Assembly (NCBI GenBank): GCA_964457365.1
Contig: CAYWFP010000117.1
Span: forward strand, 1 to 10,212
Origin: CAYWFP01 sp964457365
Lineage (GTDB): Bacteria > Planctomycetota > SZUA-567
DNA: 10,212 nt
Reading direction: 5' to 3'
Under the pieces are notes generated by a model that did not search any database, had not been told where the DNA came from, and saw only the letters and a list, made by a program, of their open reading frames with translations. Of this stretch, positions 6,505 through 10,212 are shown piece by piece (position 1 is the first letter of the stretch; each line of letters begins with the position of its first letter). Both the position numbers and the translations under genes were made by a program.

Positions 6505-7802
6505 GAACGAAGATCGCCACTCCCGGTGCGGCTCACCTGGAATACGAGATCCGGCACATTGTCGCCGATGCGCACCGCATCCGCGACACCGGCGTCGAGA
6601 TGACCTGGGAGAATATCGGCGACCCCATCGCCATGGGCGAGACGGTGGCGTCCTGGATTCAGCAGATCGTGCAGGAATTAATCGAGGACTCCGGCTCCTG
6701 GGCTTACTGTCCCAGTCGCGGGGTCAACGAGGCGCGGGAGTTCCTGGCCGAGCAAGTGAACCGGCGAGGCGGCGCGCAGATTGACGCCGATGGCATTCTT
6801 TTCGTCAACGGCATCGCCGACGCGGTGGACAAGATCTACGACCTGATCCGCCGCGACGCGCGCGTGATCATGCCCAACCCGAGTTATCCGACGCATACGT
6901 CGAACGAGTGCAAGCGCAGCGATTACGAGACGATCTTCTTCCGGTTGGACCCGTTCCGCGACTGGCAGCCGGACCTGGAGGAACTGCACGCCAAGGTCAA
7001 GTACAACCTGCAGACGGTGGCCATCGCGCTGGTGCATCCGGACAATCCCACCGGCTACGCCTATCCGCGCGACATGCTGTTGGAGATCGCCGAGATCGCC
7101 CGGCGGTACAAGCTCTTCCTCATCTGCGACGAGATCTACGCGCATATCTGCTACAACGGCGTCACGCCGTGCCACCTGAGCGAGGTGGTCGGCGACGACG
7201 TCCCGGCGCTGGCGCTGCGCGGCATCAGCAAGGAGTATCCCTGGCCCGGCGCGCGCTGCGGCTGGATCGAGATCCTCAATGCCGACAAGGATCCGCATTT
7301 CGCCGAGTACGTGCGGGCGCTGGTCAACGCCAAGATGATGGAGGTCTGTTCCACCACGCTGCCGCAGATGTCGGTACCGCGCGTAGTCGGCGACGAACGC
7401 TACGGCGAACACCTCCAGAAGCGGGCGGCGATCTTCGAGGCGCGCGCGCGCGAGGCCTACGATGCCTTCGCGGATATCGACGGCGTTCAGGTCAGCCTGC
7501 CGCGCGGAGCGTTCTACTTCCCGGTCATTTTCCGCGACGGCACCCTCACCGATAAGCAGTCGCTGCCGATCGACAACCCGCAGACGCGCGGTTTGGTCGA
7601 GTCGCTCGTCGTCGACGTCCCGCCGGACAAGCGCTTCGTCTATTACCTGATGGGTGCGACCGGCATCTGTGTCACGCCGATGAGCGGTTTCCACACCGAC
7701 CTGCAGGGATTCCGCATGACGCTGCTGCAGGCGGACGACGCGCGCCGGCGCTATACGCTCGACAAACTCAAGTGGGCCATCGAAACCTACCTGGCGAGCT
7801 GA
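6501..7802 (+). CDS. Class I/II pyridoxal-phosphate aminotransferase
   Basis: A 433-residue fold-type I PLP enzyme that should move an amino group between an amino acid and a 2-oxo acid in the cytosol. Visible motifs are HPDNPTG (N182, pocket loop 181-185), CDEIY (D210 pairs with the PLP ring nitrogen, Y213), the Schiff-base lysine K244 in RGISKEYPWPGARCGW, and the substrate-carboxylate arginine R405 in GFRMTLLQ. The N-terminal YCPSRGVNEAREFLAE segment is typical of the AlaA/AspC-like class. It is slightly longer than most (about 400); an insertion around 350-385 precedes the C-terminal small domain. The substrate cannot be read from sequence; alanine or aspartate/aromatic use are the natural candidates. 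The ATG at 6501 follows GGAGAAGAAAGG. The gene stands alone, divergent from the PilZ gene, and its stop is 3 bp from the convergent kinase gene. Confidence 0.93.
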   Translation: MRTKIATPGAAHLEYEIRHIVADAHRIRDTGVEMTWENIGDPIAMGETVASWIQQIVQELIEDSGSWAYCPSRGVNEAREFLAEQVNRRGGAQIDADGILFVNGIADAVDKIYDLIRRDARVIMPNPSYPTHTSNECKRSDYETIFFRLDPFRDWQPDLEELHAKVKYNLQTVAIALVHPDNPTGYAYPRDMLLEIAEIARRYKLFLICDEIYAHICYNGVTPCHLSEVVGDDVPALALRGISKEYPWPGARCGWIEILNADKDPHFAEYVRALVNAKMMEVCSTTLPQMSVPRVVGDERYGEHLQKRAAIFEARAREAYDAFADIDGVQVSLPRGAFYFPVIFRDGTLTDKQSLPIDNPQTRGLVESLVVDVPPDKRFVYYLMGATGICVTPMSGFHTDLQGFRMTLLQADDARRRYTLDKLKWAIETYLAS

Positions 7803-7805
7803 TCG

Positions 7806-9185
7806 CTACATGATCTGGTTGGTGTCCGTGCCTTCGGAGATCTTGTAGGGACCGAAGTCGTCGGGGTAGAGGCAGGCGTTGTCGTCGCCGGCCTTGACGG
7901 CCTTGACGAAGTCGCGCCGGTAATTGCCGCTCTTGCGCACCCGGAACGCCTCGACCGGGTCGCTCACGTGCAGCGTGGCGCAGAGGATCTTGTAGTCCTC
8001 GGTCTGCTCGAAATTCTCCAGCGGGATGATCTCGCCTTCGCCGGCGGAACGATCCGTCAACCGCAGATACGCCGCCAGCGTCTTGTTGCTCGGGCCCACT
8101 CCGCCGCGGTACAGGAAGCGCGTCTCGAGATACTCGTTCAACTCCGCCGCCGTCGGCCGGGCCTTGGGGTCGATATTGAGGCACTTCATGATGATCTCGG
8201 AGAGGATCTCGATATCGTAGTGCCCGGCGAAAGCCTCAAGGTTCAGCACTTCCGCGGGTGCACGCAACTGGTAATTGAATTGCCGCTTGAGGTTGTCGAC
8301 CTTGTCGTGAAGGGTGCGGCCGAAGGGGTGGTAGGGACGGTAGCCGGTGAGCGCTTCGTACCCGATGACGCCCAGGCCCCAGATATCGCTGGCGGCGCTG
8401 GCGTTGCCCTCGAGCTGCTCGGGCGACATGTACGGCGGCTTGCCGATGATTTTCTTCGATTCGTCCACCTCGCCCCCTTCGAAATCGCCGAACGCCTTGG
8501 CCACGCCGAAGTCGGCGAGTTTGCAGATGCCGGCCTTCTGGGCGATAAGGATATTCGATGGCGAGATGTCGCGGTGTACCAGGTTCAGCGGCCAGCCCTT
8601 GTCGTCCTCGAGGGTGTGGGCCTCGGCGAGAGCGATGGCGGCCTTGTTGAGGATGAAGCCGACGACGGCCGGATGCACCAGGAAACGATCCTGCGCGTGT
8701 CGTCGCAGCACCATCTCGAAGCTCGGCCCGTCGATATACTCCATGACCATGAAGTAGAGCTTGCTCTTGTGTGCCTCGGCCTCGTCGCCGGCGGGCATAT
8801 CCACGTCCTTGCTCTCCAGGGCGAGGATCTCGACGATCGTGCCCTGCGAGAGCTGCGCCAGGATCTTGGCCTCGGCGACGAAGTTCTCGATCGCTTTCGG
8901 ATCGTGCGTATCCTTGATCACCTTGACGGCGACAGGCTTGCGGATGTCGCCCTCGGAGACGTGTTCGGCCAGGAAGACCGAGCCCATGCCGCCTTCGCCG
9001 AGTTCGCGTTTCATCTGATAATGGCTCATCGAATGCAGGATATCGCTGCCGCCCTTGAGCGCCTCGAGCACCTGCGTGCCGTATTCGGGCTCGCTCTCCT
9101 CGCGCGGTTGCTCGCCCAGGATGGCGCTGGTGTCGGGGGGGGCTTTTTTTCGCCGCGTGAGGCGGCGACGACGGCGGATGGCCAT
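7806..9185 (-). CDS. Bacterial Hanks-type serine/threonine protein kinase
   Basis: A 459-residue soluble kinase that phosphorylates Ser/Thr on unknown partners. The catalytic domain spans about 56-355 and is complete: glycine loop GEGGMGSV (63-70), VAVK lysine K88, helix-C glutamate E105, HRDISPSN (D206, N211), DFG (225-227) and SPE (254-256) with an activation segment between. The residues needed for catalysis are all present. The N-terminal 55 residues are strongly basic at the start (RRRRRLTRRKK), then low complexity. The C-terminal 100 residues match nothing I recognise. There is no transmembrane helix, PASTA or TPR region, unlike many bacterial kinases, so it is probably cytosolic. The ATG at 9185 has GGAG 11 bases upstream, rather far. 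M53 is a possible secondary start. It diverges from the membrane protein at 9338, a plausible partner or substrate by position only. Confidence 0.95.
   Translation of the reverse strand: MAIRRRRRLTRRKKAPPDTSAILGEQPREESEPEYGTQVLEALKGGSDILHSMSHYQMKRELGEGGMGSVFLAEHVSEGDIRKPVAVKVIKDTHDPKAIENFVAEAKILAQLSQGTIVEILALESKDVDMPAGDEAEAHKSKLYFMVMEYIDGPSFEMVLRRHAQDRFLVHPAVVGFILNKAAIALAEAHTLEDDKGWPLNLVHRDISPSNILIAQKAGICKLADFGVAKAFGDFEGGEVDESKKIIGKPPYMSPEQLEGNASAASDIWGLGVIGYEALTGYRPYHPFGRTLHDKVDNLKRQFNYQLRAPAEVLNLEAFAGHYDIEILSEIIMKCLNIDPKARPTAAELNEYLETRFLYRGGVGPSNKTLAAYLRLTDRSAGEGEIIPLENFEQTEDYKILCATLHVSDPVEAFRVRKSGNYRRDFVKAVKAGDDNACLYPDDFGPYKISEGTDTNQIM
9135..9150 (-). repeat. A7-G-C8 homopolymer pair in the kinase N-terminus
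   Basis: On the coding (minus) strand seven A, one G and eight C occur in a row over codons 13-17 (KKAPP). The A run is in the phase A-AAA-AAA, that of a -1 slippery site. It lies before the catalytic domain, so a one-base slip during replication, transcription or translation would remove the kinase domain from frame. This window carries the in-frame (ON) version. Confidence 0.6.
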
Positions 9186-9218
9186 GGGCAGCGAGTCTCC
9201 GGACAGGTGAATATAGCG

Positions 9219-9247
9219 ATTGTAACGCCGATCGTTTACAGGGTCAA
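9219..9247 (-). promoter_or_regulatory. Sigma70-like promoter of the Ser/Thr kinase gene
   Basis: On the minus strand TTGACC (9247-9242), 17 bp, TACAAT (9224-9219): five of six matches at each box and ideal spacing. The predicted start is near 9212, giving a 26-27 base leader. It is back to back with the promoter at 9275-9303. A perfect palindrome AAAAGCTTTT (9246-9255) lies between the two and overlaps the end of this -35 box, a possible operator. Confidence 0.65.
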
Positions 9248-9274
9248 AAGCTTTTTGCTCCGTCGGTTTTCGCC

Positions 9275-9303
9275 TTGGCGAAGGGCGTGAAATCTTGGAT
9301 AAT
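9275..9303 (+). promoter_or_regulatory. Sigma70-like promoter of the membrane protein gene
   Basis: TTGGCG (9275-9280), 17 bp, GATAAT (9298-9303). The predicted start near 9310 leaves a 28-base leader holding AAGGAG (9326-9331) before the ATG at 9338. A TTG in the -35 box opens the same frame, but it would lie upstream of the transcript start and so cannot be the initiation codon. Confidence 0.55.
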
Positions 9304-9337
9304 CGCGGCAGTCGTCGAGAACGCCAAGGAGAACGTC

Positions 9338-9958
9338 ATGGCCGAGAAGGAAGCGGCGAAACCGTCGTCGCCACGAACACTGCCGGCATTTTTCTACGGC
9401 TGTTTCTTCCGCGTGGTGATGCTGCTGCTGATCTTCGCCGCGGGCTGGTTCGTCAACGAACTGCAGCACCAGCAGGGCAATCTCCGGGCCACTTTCGCCG
9501 CCGCCGCCGAGAATCTCTACCGTGGATGCCTAGGGATCTATGCGTTCGTCACCGACGGTGAATCTATTACGCCGGCTCCAACGGAAGAAGAGGCGGAGCC
9601 GACGCCTCCACCGCCGCCCGAGAGGCCATCCGGGCTCGATACCTCCCGGGTGCCTGCGCCGCCGGCACCGGCGGAGGAGGACCCGGACTTTCAAGCCACC
9701 GTTGACATGGAGAGCTATAACAAGGCCGAAGCGGCTTTCGCGGAAGGGCGCGAGCTTCTCAATGAAGCCAAGCTCGAGCGCGATCCGCACGGCAAGGCCC
9801 GGCGACTGCGTGCGGCGAAGGAGAAGCTCGAACTGGCGCGTAAGCATTACGAAACCGCCCTTCAGAGCGATCCGCATAACCCGATCATTCCCGAAAAGAT
9901 CGAAAAGCTGCAGCAAGACCTTTCGACGGTGATGCGCATGATGCCGGTCGAGTCCTGA
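9338..9958 (+). CDS. Single-pass membrane protein with Pro-rich linker and TPR-like C-terminus
   Basis: A 206-residue protein of no family I can name. One hydrophobic helix (about 18-40, FFYGCFFRVVMLLLIFAAGW) is preceded by positive charge (R13, R25), so the N-terminus should stay in the cytosol and the rest face the periplasm (inference). Residues about 78-118 form an acidic Pro/Glu-rich linker (EAEPTPPPPPERP, VPAPPAPAEEDP). Residues about 123-200 are helical and charged. ARKHYETALQSDPHNP (167-182) fits the tetratricopeptide consensus, so this end may bind another protein. The ATG at 9338 follows AAGGAG by six bases. Its promoter is back to back with that of the Ser/Thr kinase gene, suggesting shared control. 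It ends 41 bp before rarA on the same strand, but rarA has its own promoter in the gap. Confidence 0.85.
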   Translation: MAEKEAAKPSSPRTLPAFFYGCFFRVVMLLLIFAAGWFVNELQHQQGNLRATFAAAAENLYRGCLGIYAFVTDGESITPAPTEEEAEPTPPPPPERPSGLDTSRVPAPPAPAEEDPDFQATVDMESYNKAEAAFAEGRELLNEAKLERDPHGKARRLRAAKEKLELARKHYETALQSDPHNPIIPEKIEKLQQDLSTVMRMMPVES

Positions 9959-9963
9959 ACGCG

Positions 9964-9992
9964 TTGACACTCCCGTGCGCTTCGGCTACCAT
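9964..9992 (+). promoter_or_regulatory. Sigma70 promoter placing the rarA transcript start at its ATG
   Basis: TTGACA (9964-9969) is a perfect -35, then 17 bp, then TACCAT (9987-9992). The usual distance puts the first transcribed base at 9999-10000, and the rarA ATG starts at 10000. No Shine-Dalgarno stands before that ATG. Together this predicts a leaderless mRNA. Confidence 0.65.
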
Positions 9993-9999
9993 CGCCGGC

Positions 10000-10212
10000 A
10001 TGAAACGCGTCGAAACGTTCTCGACCGCTCCCCTACCGGACCGCATGCGTCCGCGCGCTTTCGACGAATTCGTCGGGCAGGAGCACCTCGTCGGCGAAGG
10101 CCGCCTGCTGCGCCGCGCCATCGAAGAAGACACCGTCGCGAGCATGATCTTCTGGGGTCCGCCCGGGAGCGGCAAGACCACCCTCGCACGCCTGATCGCC
10201 GAGACCACCGAC
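10000..10212 (+). CDS. rarA: Replication-associated recombination protein RarA (MgsA), N-terminal part
   Basis: The first 71 residues of an AAA+ ATPase that acts at stalled replication forks and binds SSB. PLPDRMRPRAFDEFVGQEHLVGEGRLLRRAIE (12-43) is the characteristic opening of RarA, and the Walker A motif GPPGSGKTT (53-61, K59) follows in the expected place. The family is usually about 430-450 residues; the rest lies beyond the window. The ATG at 10000 is preferred over ATG 10045 (M16), because the latter would remove conserved PLPDR residues. No ribosome site is seen upstream. RuvB and the clamp-loader subunits are related AAA+ proteins, but the PLPDRMRP...GQEHL opening favours RarA. Confidence 0.93.
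   Translation, partial: MKRVETFSTAPLPDRMRPRAFDEFVGQEHLVGEGRLLRRAIEEDTVASMIFWGPPGSGKTTLARLIAETTD

Noticed and set aside
7968..9290. A 440-codon open frame on the plus strand, opposite the kinase gene
   Set aside because: The minus strand encodes a complete Ser/Thr kinase with a good promoter; this frame is its antisense shadow and runs through both promoters.
9275..9337. Upstream TTG at 9275 for the membrane protein gene
   Set aside because: It lies inside the -35 box of the predicted promoter; ATG 9338 has AAGGAG at six bases.

Overview
This is a high-GC bacterial chromosome segment (GC-rich third positions throughout, by eye). It is chromosomal housekeeping plus signalling, with no mobile element, CRISPR array, rRNA or tRNA visible. 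The phylum cannot be fixed from the sequence. The Mfd variant, a bacterial Hanks-type Ser/Thr kinase with an HRDISPSN catalytic loop, and a zinc-ribbon/PilZ protein suggest a non-model Gram-negative lineage (PVC-like or deltaproteobacteria-like). That placement is an inference.

Layout. 40-3708 (+): mfd, transcription-repair coupling factor, with an extra C-terminal linker and domain of about 130 residues. 3784-4932 (+): receiver plus histidine-kinase-like protein whose ATP-binding domain has lost its key motifs. 4913-5386 (-): small two-helix DUF3592 membrane protein, overlapping the previous gene tail to tail. 5448-6245 (-): zinc-ribbon/PilZ/winged-helix-like protein. 6246-6500: divergent regulatory gap. 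6501-7802 (+): class I/II PLP aminotransferase. 7806-9185 (-): Ser/Thr protein kinase, 3 bp from the aminotransferase tail. 9186-9337: divergent gap with two well-formed back-to-back promoters. 9338-9958 (+): single-pass membrane protein with a Pro-rich linker and a TPR-like end. 10000-10212 (+): start of rarA, cut by the window edge, directly behind a sigma70-like promoter that predicts a leaderless mRNA.

How the genes fit together. mfd and rarA flank the region and both act on stalled replication or transcription, but nothing shows that they are co-regulated. Between them sit three signalling proteins of different chemistry: a two-component receiver, a PilZ (c-di-GMP type) protein and a Ser/Thr kinase. 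The kinase shares a divergent control region with a membrane protein, which is the best candidate for a functional pair. Start codons were re-chosen for three genes (5386, 6245, 9338) because a good Shine-Dalgarno, or a promoter, rules out the longer reading.

I see no clear new multi-gene system. The points most worth a second look are the Mfd C-terminal addition, the degenerate histidine kinase, the zinc-ribbon/PilZ/HTH fusion, and the promoter geometry in front of rarA and the aminotransferase.
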